From the NCBI GenBank assembly GCA_958298945.1, contig OY282606.1:51907920-51971919 (forward strand): a stretch of 64,000 nt of DNA, written 5' to 3'. The stretch's first letter is position 1, and each line of letters opens with the position of its first letter. The position numbers and the translations under genes are program-made. This stretch comes from Atherix ibis. Taxonomy: Eukaryota > Arthropoda > Insecta > Diptera > Athericidae. Below, piece after piece: positions 53,652 through 64,000 of the stretch. Under the pieces are notes generated by a model. It did no database searches and was not told where the DNA came from. It saw only the letters and a list, made by a program, of their open reading frames with translations.

Positions 53652-56600
53652 ATTATAGAGCTTCCATATTTCTAAAATAGTAAATTTCCAAGTAATTCAA
53701 GTAAAATTATTTACAAAATATTTAAAGTGTTTTTTTTTAAGTTTCCAAATAATTTTTCTTAATTTCATTTGATCAAATCGTGCTTTTCTATGTTTCATCT
53801 TTTTTATTTATGATATTTTCGAAGCTTTAAATTCTAGGTGTCCCCTAATGAAATTTGGAGTAAAAAAAACCGATTGCTATTTTAGTTGCGCAATATTATG
53901 GTCTCCCACTATTCAGTAGCGTCCGTTCCTATTTTGGGAGTGAAAATTATAAAGTGATCGACAGATTAGAAGAGTGCGCACCCTGAATCAACATAAATGT
54001 AGAAGAGGACAGTATGAGCACAATGCATCACAAAATGTGTGCAAAGATAAAAATGCAATCTTTTATTTTGACCAGTTATGAAAATCGTAGACAAAAAAAA
54101 ATTGTATGAAAGGGAAAAAATAGAAAAATTTTCTATGCTATTGACTAAGAAGAAAAGAGATCAATGATCAATCACAGAGAGCATCGGCAAAATTTCAGAA
54201 TGGAAATAGCGAAAACGGCAAATCTTTAAGCGAACCGAAAGAGATGATTTTTATTTTTTTTTTGGTTTATTTTTAAATGTTCCGAAATTCTTTTTTTTCC
54301 AAAAATTTTTTCAATTATGACAACCCATAAACTCCGTATGAGCCCTTGACTGTGTGGTGTAACCGAGTCGATTGAGACTTAAATAGATGAAAAAAGAAAA
54401 AGACAAAAGATAACAAAACGAGCAAAGAATAGAGTTTTTTCTGTTTTTGTTGTTTGAAAAAGGCATAGGGATGGTTCGAGGACTTCATGGCAATATTAAT
54501 GGCGGTATTATTGTCGGCCATTTACATAGGCAAGGGTTTGTCATGACCGTGTGTGCAGGGAGGGAGCTCTGTGGTGGTGGTGTAAATGGTGACGGTAGAG
54601 ATGCTGCTGGTGGTCACATTCTTTGCCCAAAATTTACTTATTTTCAGTTTAAAAATGCATTCTTGGCAGACTACAGAAATTTTTCGTTTGCAATCTAAAT
54701 GTTTTAAGATTGAAAGAAATTATAAACCATAATATTTTACGTTAATAATAATATTTAAAAATATTGTGTGTGTGTTTTTTTTTTATATATAAAATATAAA
54801 AAAAATATTGTTGTAGGAAACTTCCTAAGAAGAAGCGGGAGAGAGAGTGAGAGAAAGAGAGAGCGAGACCATAAATGATGGATATTTATAAATTTTGTTT
54901 AATTTAATATAAAATCAGTTTTAAAAAACGGAATTTTTTCTTCGCTTTTATTTGAAAATTTGTTAGTTTTTTTTTTTAAATTTATTTTAAAAGTTGAAAA
55001 ATGTTAATTAATAAAAAAATTAGTTATAATTTTTAAAAGAAAACGTAGTGTAAAAAAATTAACAAAATAAAAAGTCGGTACTTTAAATATATAATAAGAA
55101 AGTGTTGCAAGAAACCGACGGAAGAGTGCGTTCTTGTAAGAGCAGAATGAACAGATTCGATCCTCCTGTTTTTTCTCCATTAGATTTTCCATATTTTATT
55201 CCTTGTTTTATTATATAAAAAGTGAATTTGTACTATGGAAATTTTTGCAAAATTATTGTTGAAATCATATTTATTGACTTTTTTTGTTTTGGGAAAAAAA
55301 TGTTCTAATACAGTTTAAATTTTGTTAATGAAGAAAATTTGTGTTCTTTTATTTTAATTTTTAGTGAAGTTACCAAAAAAAAAGGTGAAATGGTTGTCTG
55401 GAATTTGAAAAATATTTTATAAATATTCATTTTGGGGGAGGGGGGGGGGGTTTGTCCATAAATAGTTTGTGTTAAAATAAAAATACCGTGAAAAGAAGTT
55501 TAATTTCTTTAAACAAAAAAAAAAAAAGATCTGTTTTTGTTTCTCTCATTTAACTTATAGAAAATTTGATAAAAAACGACACTTGTTAATGAATTATTTT
55601 TTAACTATTACTTTTCTGTGGGAAATTATATTTTGAAAAATATTTTTTGTTTTAAAAAAAGCCCCCCAAAAAGACAATGTGTTTTAAGGAATTTCCTTTT
55701 AAATAATAAGAAAATTTGTTTTTAATTTTGTAAGTCCGTTATTTTTTTTAATTATTTTTTTTACTAAGTTTTTGATTAATTTTTTGTCGATTTTTAAAAT
55801 TTTTATTAGTTTTGTTTAAGCAAATTTTATAAAATATTTTTCTCATATTTTTTTTCTTAGTTTTCTTTATGGTTTTTTACTTTTTTTTCTATAAGTTATA
55901 CCAACAATTTTTAGTTGAATTTTAATTTGATCAAAAAACTATACAAAAATTAAATATAAAATTGTTTTTAACTATTATAATTAGAACAAAGTTGATTTAT
56001 TATGATTTTTTAAACTTTTTTAAAACTTTTGCTGTAAAAAAGCAAACAACAAAATTTTGTTTTATAATTATTTTTTGTGTTAAAAAATTTTTTGTGTTTT
56101 ACTTCTCAAACTATTATCAAAATTTTTCATTTTAATAATAAAACTTATAAATTATAATTTTTTTTTATTGCCTAATTACAAGTATTTTTTCTGTATTTTT
56201 CTTAGTAAAAAATATTGGTTTTTAAGTTGTTAGTTTTTGTTAATGCAAAATTTACTTAAAAATTTTATTTTATTTTGAAAATGTAAAATTTTTTAATAAT
56301 ATTAATATTCACTTTATTTTTCTTCTTTTTTTTTTTGTTAAGAAAACCGCAATTTTTTCTTCTTAATATTTAATATTATTCATAATTAATCTAAATAAAT
56401 ATTCATTATTTTTGTTTAATACTAAAATTAATATTTAAATTCAACTATTTAGTAGAAATCTATAAATAATTTTATTATTTTTCGAAAGTCTTTATTTAAT
56501 ATATTTCTTTTTTAAATGTTTATAAAATATTTTTGGTAATTTGAATTCAAAAACTCAAAAAGAAATAAAAATAACTATTAATGAAAATATAAAAATATAT

Positions 56601-59239
56601 TTATTGATGAATAATTACTAAATGATTGAACAAGAAAAATTTATAAAAATGTAAAAATTATTCATTAAATTTATGTTACTGAAAATTTGTACTCTTTAGT
56701 CATTAATTAAGATAAATTATCTTTATTTAGTAAAAAGAACAAAATTTTATTTTCTAAATTTTAATATAAAAGTCATTAATTTATTTGTAAATATTTTTAA
56801 ATTATTTGAAAAAATTTAAAAAAAAAAATAATTTTTGTGAATTTTGTTTCCGTAAAAAAAAAACTTTGTGAGTAAATATCTTTTTTTTTTTAATTTTCAT
56901 ATCATATATTAAATTACCAAATAAATAAAAATGTTTTTTTTTTAAAATAAAAAAAACAACAACAAAATTCTGAAAAAACTGTTTTTTTTAGAATTATAAA
57001 TTTTTCTACAATAACATTATTAATTTTTCACTTCAAATTGAAAAAATATTATAAATTTTCTATATAATAACTAATTTGTTTATTAACACAAGTAAATATA
57101 CTTTTTTTAACGAGTTTTCAACTGAAATATGTGAAATTTCAAAATGCCGTCGCTCGCCATTTTGAATAAATACAGTTTCCTATCCGACGGAAAGTGCGCG
57201 CCATTTTTTATCAAATTTTTATTATACGCTTAAAAAGAGCATTTTTTTTTGAATTTCAGAGTTAATCTCTTTTTTTTTGGATTCAAATTTGTAAATTTCT
57301 TTCGAAGAAACGTGTGCGTAAAAATATAATATTAATTAAAAATTTTATATAAAAATTATAAAAAGTCTATAAAAAAAAAAATCTGTATTTGGCGAAATTT
57401 TTTTAATTGAATAAAATAACAGATTTTATCTCATTTTGTCTATAAAATTAAAATTTTTTTGGTTTTTATTAAATAGAAATTATTTTTTACAACAATTTTT
57501 TTATAATCATGCCAATACTTACGTCCCGAACTGTAAGGAATCTTTTTTAAACTGTTTTTAGAAAAATATTTTTTTTTTTAAACCCTTTAAAAAAGGCATA
57601 AAACTGTTAAAAAATTTTAAAATTTAATCTCTTTTAAAAAATCCTCTTTTTTTGAAAAAAAAAATTAAGAAAATTATTATAATATATTTTATTTTAAAAC
57701 AAAGCTTTTTAGAATAGTTTAAGTTAATTAAGAACTTTTTTTTAGAACTCCTTTAAGATAATTACAAAGAAAGTGTTTTTTCCTTTAAATTTTTTTTATT
57801 TCTAATAATTTAGCATTATTTGAAAAGATATAAAATGAAATTCAATTGTTTTTCTTCGTTCTTATTAATATTTTTTAAAGTTTTTAAAAGCAAAAGTTCA
57901 TAACGAGAAATAGAAAATTGCTTGTGTAATAAACGAAATAATAGAAGCCTTTTTCCAAATACGTTAAAAATTATTACACGATTTCGCCAAATAAAATCAT
58001 ATTTTTATATGTTCAATGGCATAAGAAGAGAAGAGAGGAATAAATTAACAAACATAACAAAAAAAAAAATTTCTATATCTCAGCGAAAAATGGAATTTAA
58101 CGAAGGAAAACAACTTTACCGAAAATTATCGATTTTTCCAGCGTAATTTCTAAAATTACATCAGAAATGAGAGCAAAAGAAAAATAAATTGACAAAAATT
58201 GCCTAAAATTTGTTTTTATCTTATTTTTACTCTCTTCTCTCCAACAAAATAAAATATTACAATATAAAAATTAGAAAAATCCTCCACCCCCCCTTCTCTA
58301 GAAAAATCACGACAAACCATTGGAAAAATGGAAGAAGCTTTCTTGTTTTGTTTTTTTTTTTTCTTTCAGGGACGTGAAGTATGCTAGGTAGACGGAAGGT
58401 CTATGAAAATAACGAAAGTACTATTTATGCGAGGTAAACGGATATTTTCCATAAATAACGATTGAAATTGTTACCATTTATTTCGATGTTGATGTTTGTT
58501 TACGAGAATTCCATAAGAAATTCTTTCACATTCCCAGAAAGAATTGCTATTGAAATGAGAGGTGAAAAGGGGTATAGAGGAAAACATCCTAGTTTAGAAG
58601 AAAGAAGAAAAAAACAGGAAAAAGTGGACAATCCTTAAGTTGCGCAATGATAGGAAATTATTGTGCAGAATATTATTATTGTGGGTTAAGTGAGGAGGTG
58701 GGTGAGGAGAGAGTTGCGAATTCTACTGGCAATTGGTGCCGCTCTATGTCCTTTACTCTTCGTTACCACTACTCCGATATTCATGAAATATCTTCTTCTC
58801 CGGGGAGTAGAGAGTACAACCAAAATAAAAAGAGGGTGGTAACGATAAAGATTTGATTCGAAATAATAAATTCGAAATTTTAGTTGCAATAAAGATCGTC
58901 AATGTAATGTTGGGGGAAGTGGAGAAAAAAAAGAACACTCTTCCTTTTATTTTTTTTATTTAATTCAAATTAGAAGTTTTCTTCGAAAATCCGAGCCGAT
59001 TATTCCTATTATCCTTTTATCTGAAAGCTCACCACCACATCCGTTCCAATTTCCTTTTATTTTTGCAAAATACTCGTAATCCAGAATATCTGCAAAAACG
59101 ATAGGACAAAAAAAAAATCCCAACTATTTTCCCTTCAGTCAGAGAACAGTTATTCATAAACAAAAAATAAAATAAAATCAGTAAATTATTAAATATTTAA
59201 TAAGTTTTCAATTTATAAACGAAAATGCTGGAATATTAA
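53652..59239. other. Very AT-rich non-coding stretch
   Basis: Mostly A/T runs, with a GA simple repeat at 54838-54868 and a G-run at 55436-55450. Patches at 53830-54020, 54310-54650 and 58330-58900 are less AT-rich, but no gene could be supported. The 83-codon frame at 54447-54698 is Gly-rich and overlaps an antisense frame. A small GC-richer cluster at 57139-57218 is listed separately. Confidence 0.4.
57139..57218. promoter_or_regulatory. Cluster of GCCATTTT-like motifs
   Basis: Within otherwise featureless AT-rich DNA, CGCCATTTTG, an inverse-oriented CAAAATGCCG and GCGCCATTTTTT lie within about 75 bp, with GTCGCTCG and CCGACGG between. GCCAT(T)TT is the core recognised by YY1/Pho-type zinc-finger proteins. 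This is motif matching by eye; a chance cluster is quite possible. Confidence 0.2.
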
Positions 59240-60400
59240 TGCATTAAAACTCGGTACGACTCGGTACGGTACGACAGGTGTTAGGAATTGTATTTTTATT
59301 AGAATTTATTGTATTGTTGGGGCGCGTCAAGAGGGCGGTTTAGAATTCGGCATTCGGTAATCCTGGTATCTTGGGTATGTAGCCTCTTTAAGGAGTTAGT
59401 TAGTTCAGAGATCTGAACATTTTGCTACACACCCGGAATTTTCAGGGCACAAGAGTGAACTCTAGTCGAAAAGCTCCTCGCATTAGAAACAGACGGTGTC
59501 CTTATACCGTCGGTCCACACCACCCCCGAGGGCATGTTTGTTAAACGATTGCAGTCAAAATGCGTAAATTTGTTTGGTGTTTTGGGTATTGTTGATTCTC
59601 AATTTTGGAGAGGACGCCGCTGCACGTTACGTACGGTCGACTCTATTTGGTTTTTGTTGCCAAAAAAAAAAAAACGAATCTAAAATTTTCGCTGATTGTC
59701 CGTACGGAACATAGTATGGTTGTCCACTGGCCACTACTGGCCATCGGTGACAGAATTTCAAATAAATTGAAATAGTTTCGTGAGGCAAGAGGTTGGTATC
59801 TGAAAACCAAGGACAAATAGCGATTGTCGTCGGCAACGCGGCGCTGCTAATGTACTCATAGCGTTAAATTTAAGTGGATGCTAACAACGCTAGTGGAGCT
59901 ATTACGTATGCGCGCCAATTCAATAAAATCAATTCAATTTAGTTACGGAATTTTACACTGGATGCATGATGGCGCCACCAGAATTAATGAACACTATCGT
60001 TAGCACCACTCACATGAGTATCTAGTTGTTTCGTTTAAACAAAATGGCTTCCCAAAACGAATGCACATAGCCGACTCTTTCGAACACACGCCCTTCGTAT
60101 GAGAAGAACTAGTTCCTATTCGTGCGAGCACCGCAATGCTACTCATCGTATTTGACCGGGACTGATGCCCTCTCTCAGGCTTGCGCACATCGTACACATA
60201 CCACCCAAATTTGCCAAGTTACTCTCAGTTTTGGTACTCACAGCGGCCATGTTACTCATAGTTGCTCTGCATCAGAGAAATCATTTCAAAATTGTCTCTC
60301 TTACACCATCACTCTCTGTGGCTTATGGCAAACGAATTTTTCACCGATCAAAATGAGACGGTCACAATTAGCCACGCCTGTTTCGTAATTCTTCAACGCC
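59240..60400. other. Less AT-rich island of unknown nature
   Basis: Composition is markedly more balanced than on either side. It contains CGGTACGACTCGGTACGGTA (59261-59280), a GACGGT/ACCGTC hairpin near 59485, and several TACTCAT/TACTCAC words (59853, 60140, 60235, 60253, and one in inverse at 60013). Open frames on both strands (up to 88 codons) show no known domain. It could be an old repeat, a promoter region or an exon of an unrecognised gene. Confidence 0.35.
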
Positions 60401-62825
60401 CAAAATTTTTTCTCAATTATTTTCTTATATTTATTGTGAAGACGAAATACTCTTTCTGAACTCCACCATCAGAAAAGAGAAAAGGAACATTTCTTAATTT
60501 TCTTATTCATTCTTCTTTTTTTATTCTTTAGGGATGTAAAATCTTAATCGAGATGAATAAAATTATTTTTTTAATAATTTCTGTTATTTGCTGCTATCTA
60601 TAATAAAAATTAATTTTAATATAAAATTATTAAATTTCCTCTTATTTAGTCTTCAGACTATTTCTCCAGATAATTTTTCATTTTAATTATTTTTTATTGT
60701 GATTTATTTTTTCTTAAATTATATTTTATTGCAATATTTGAAAAGAGTAGAGAAATTTTTTTTTATAAAAACGGAAAAGGGGTGTGGCGTCATCATTGAG
60801 AAATTATATTATAGCAAAATTTAATTTGTAATTATTTCCAAAAATGATATTTAACACTATTTATTTTATCATTTAATATCATAAAATATTCACATTTTAC
60901 TAACTAACTAGCTATTAATTAATTATTCATAAAATCAAATTAATACAGACGACATTTTTATTATGAATGTTTGCCTATAAAATCGTCAATAAACTAGCAA
61001 ATCTAGGACGTTATCTTCAATGTAATAGATTATCACACATTATTCATTAGGTTTTTGTTTTGTTTTGTATTTTGTTCTTATATTGTAGGTTTGTAGAAGA
61101 GGCAATGTAAATTATAAGGGGATGAACTCGAAAAATTTTTGGAGGTGGGAATGGGGGAATTAAACAGAACTTTTGTCCATTGATACAATAAATATCGCTG
61201 ATTACTTGTGCAAATATGAAAAATTCATATCAAGTGCAATTGAACTGCTTGGAAGTCGTTTTTCTCTTATACTATTTTTTGTTTACCTTCCTTCCATGCT
61301 TGCTAAACAGTTTAGTAGAAATTCAATATAAAAAAAATTAAAAAAAAAAAGTAAAATCAACCAACAACCTGCGACGCAGTATTCAATATTTTCTATCCTT
61401 TTGGATAGTCAATTTTATCCTATCCTATCCTATCCAAATGTTCTTTATTTTCTTTTCTTTTCTGTAAAAGAAAAAAAAATTTTAATCCTATTCTTATCCC
61501 CAATCTATTCTTTTAAAGACTGAAAACAATAAAAAAAGGGGATAAAAGATTCCCCTTCTCCATCATTCGGAAATTTCAAATGAAATTTTCCCCAATTTAC
61601 TTGCAAATTTTTGGCTCAACTGCTCTTGTAATAATTGCGATCATGTATACCGTATATAAAATGGAAATAAAATTCATATGTTAACTGCTATTTGCACTTG
61701 TTAGTCTTGCTATCCTTCTGTCTTTACACACAGATATAAAACGTTGAACCACTCCACATCCGTTAAGGTAACTGACACTAATACAGTGTCAGTAATCGAG
61801 AAATGAATCGTTAAAAATTTTTTAGGGTAGACCCACGAAGTGCTTAGTGTAGATAGAAAAGAAAGTACTATATTGATACATATTTGAATAGAGAAACACA
61901 ATTAAAGGGGAGAGTCCCGCCATGGTATAACCAAAACGGGACCAAATGGAGGAGCTAGAATAAATTTTGGGCACAAATTTCTACTCCTTCGAATTTGGCA
62001 TTTTTTTCTTACTCGGAACAAATTCTCCTTATCACAAAGTCATGGTGGCCTCATTTGGCAAAGAATTGATATATCCCGAACCTTTGAATAGTTCAAACAA
62101 ATTTAGACTTGAAAAATATTACCTCACAAAAACAGAAGAGCATAGCTTCTTATATACGGATTACTAGTAGTGGATAATTTCCCAAAATTTGGATGTTCTC
62201 CTCCACAACGACAGCAGTTACAAACCGAATCATACGAAGCTGTTTATAGTGCGATATTTGTGCGCTCGCGTATTGAATAACAAACACATATGAAAATTCC
62301 AAATCCAACACAATAAGGGTAAAAAAAGTGAATTTCTTGATTGTCGTATACAGACACGAAGCGTGTAAAGCCCAACTTTTGTATATAGATAAAATATACG
62401 CACCACTATTGATGCATGGCTACACGAATGGTACCAACAATATTGGACATTACAGAATATCATTGTCCGATTGTATTTGTATTAGTTTTGCTTTTATCAA
62501 TTCACGGCTATCATCGCATTTGATTTCCTCTCGGCATGGCACGCTTAGGCAAAAAATTTTCCAACACAACCACCAACAGACTAAAGCCGCATCCAAACGG
62601 AAAGGGTTCCAACGCACTATATATACCCATGGGGTACCCATGTATGTACATAAAGTAATTTTGTATCTATACACTCTGTAGCTACTGTGCTTTACTCTAT
62701 AAACTGTAAAGATATCACATTTTAGCATTCGATAGTGTATGCGTTTTATATCGTTTCTATTAAGTAAAGAAAACCAACAGACGACAAAGGAAAAACAAGC
62801 AAAGTAGACGAAAAACACAACACAT
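60401..62825. other. AT-rich non-coding stretch
   Basis: Contains an ATCCT simple repeat at 61419-61436. 61700-62700 is more complex; two overlapping opposite frames (62328-62681 plus, 62450-62878 minus) have no motif and no reason to prefer either strand. No transposon ends were seen. Confidence 0.4.
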
Positions 62826-62845
62826 TTACTTGCTTTCTTATATTC

Positions 62846-64000
62846 AGCGAGTTGTTGGTGAAAACACACAAGCGTCACGGCGCCTCCGGAATAGTATCAA
62901 AGCGTCGCTAAACGTTGATACGAAAACATCACAATTTCAAGTTCTTCAAAATTTTTGTTACAATCAAGAAAATCTTACAAAGTTTCTGTTTAATATTAAT
63001 AACAAAATATTTATAAAGAAAAAGAAGAAAAAATAATACAAACAGATCAAATAAATAAAAAAAAAAAAACAAATAATATTTTTATAAAAATAATTTGATA
63101 AAAATTTATCCAAACATTAATAATTTAATTTAAAAAAAAAATAAACTAAACAAATCGCATGTTTATAATTAATAAAAATTAAAAACTAAAACAAAACAAA
63201 AATCCGATAAGAAAAGTGTTTTAACACAAGTAAAGTTCGATTTTTTTTTTAAAGATTTGTTTATAAAAATTAAACTAACAAAAAAAAAAAACAATATGTA
63301 AAAAAATTTCTCTATTTAAAGATAAGAAAAATTGTTTTTTATTATTTAAAAAAAAAAAAAAAAAAGTTATCCAAAAAAAAGTTCAATAAATTAAAAAATT
63401 ACGATTGATAAGTTCACTGATGGAGTCCATTTTGGGTAAAGTTTTCGGTAAAACAATTTGGGAAATATCCCTTATACACAGTTCATTCTATCTTTAATTT
63501 TTTTCTTTAGTTTTTATTAAAAGATATTTAATTTTTTGAAGTATATATTATTATTTGAAAAGAAAAAAAACACAAAGCCAAGTAAACTTGTGTACTCATA
63601 CTATAAGAAAACCAAAAAAAAAACTTTTATTTGGTATTTTTTCATATTATTTTTATGATTTTTACTAATTTTCTCAAAAACTTTTATTATTAAAACACTT
63701 GTTTATGATAATTTTCATGTAAATTTATTTTTTATAACTAAAATTTCTCTAACATATATCTTAAAATTCTTAATTCATTATTCTTAAACTTACATTCTAC
63801 TATAAAAAAGAAGAAAAATAACTATATAAAATTACTTAAAAATTACATTTTATATAATTAAAAAAAAAATATTTTCTTTTTCTATTTCAGATATTTGTGC
63901 AGATTTCAAGATTTTAACTTCTTCTGTCAACACAAAAGTAAAATTATAAATAAAATCAAATAAAAACACAAATTTAAAAAAAAAACACAAAATCAAGTAT
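62846..64000 (+). other. Candidate transcript leader at the right edge
   Basis: ATTCAGCGAGTTG (A at 62846) resembles an insect initiator. It is followed by a short GC-richer part to about 62910, then strongly A-rich, T-poor plus-strand sequence as in fly 5' leaders. At 63887-63894 the pyrimidine tract TTTTTCTATTTCAG resembles a 3' splice site, followed by an A-rich stretch to the window end. Start, exon and strand are inference; no coding start could be chosen. Confidence 0.2.

Noticed and set aside
54447..54698. 83-codon Gly-rich plus-strand frame
   Set aside because: Gly codons come from GGT/GGTGG-type simple sequence; an equally long opposing frame overlaps and no motif is present.
62328..62878. 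Overlapping frames of 117 and 142 codons on opposite strands
   Set aside because: No motif on either strand and no start or splice context favouring one.

Overview
This window looks like animal, most probably insect, chromosomal DNA. It is strongly AT-rich, full of A/T homopolymers and simple repeats, and has no bacterial-style operons, ribosome binding sites or long intact reading frames. No intact host protein-coding gene could be supported. A fly-like origin is only a guess, from A-rich leader-like stretches with initiator- and splice-like signals near 35.8-36.0 kb and 62.8-63.9 kb.

The recognisable content is a transposon graveyard dominated by Tc1/mariner elements. I separate these lineages: (A) eight DD34D mariners with CGAGGTCTGTTC ends; (B) two deleted mariners; (C) four mauritiana-type mariners with CCAGGTGTATAAGC ends; (D) one vertumnana-like mariner; (E) one mariner fused to a PIF/Harbinger nuclease; (F) one mariner with TTGGGTTGTTCGG ends; (G) one irritans (Himar1-like) mariner; (H) two further irritans-like mariners; (I) two DD41D Tc1/mariner relatives. 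There is also one Jockey-type non-LTR retrotransposon, one PIF/Harbinger transposon and two kinds of tRNA-derived SINE-like repeat. Every transposase is broken by frameshifts, stops, deletions or loss of catalytic residues.

Layout: 0.2-2.1 kb, B1 and A1; 5.6-8.4 kb, Jockey with H1 inside; 9.8-11.1 kb, A2; 11.6-14.5 kb, Harbinger containing E, which contains D; 14.7 kb, SINE copy; 16.5-18.8 kb, B2 with C1 inside; 19.6-20.0 kb, second SINE-like repeat; 20.1-21.3 kb, G; 23.1-24.9 kb, A3 fused head-to-head to C2; 27.7-28.9 kb, A4; 31.4-33.9 kb, C3 with H2 inside; 34.0-35.3 kb, A5; 37.9 kb, second SINE copy; 38.4-39.6 kb, C4; 41.4-42.6 kb, A6; 43.1-45.5 kb, two DD41D remnants; 47.1-48.0 kb, A7; 51.2-53.6 kb, A8 with F abutting it. 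From 53.7 to 64 kb the DNA is mostly AT-rich and non-coding, apart from a less AT-rich island at 59.2-60.4 kb and a leader-like segment at the right end.

The most unusual signal is shared by A7 and A8. Both carry an inverted copy of the element's own 5' end in place of the normal 3' end. Both also share a compensated double frameshift before the third catalytic Asp and the same replacement C-terminus read from antisense 5' leader. This points to a derived mariner lineage that moved after the rearrangement. Other notable signals are a 77-nt near-perfect hairpin inside the Harbinger element, an in-frame mariner/Harbinger chimeric frame, and several clean TA insertions that give a relative order of transposition.
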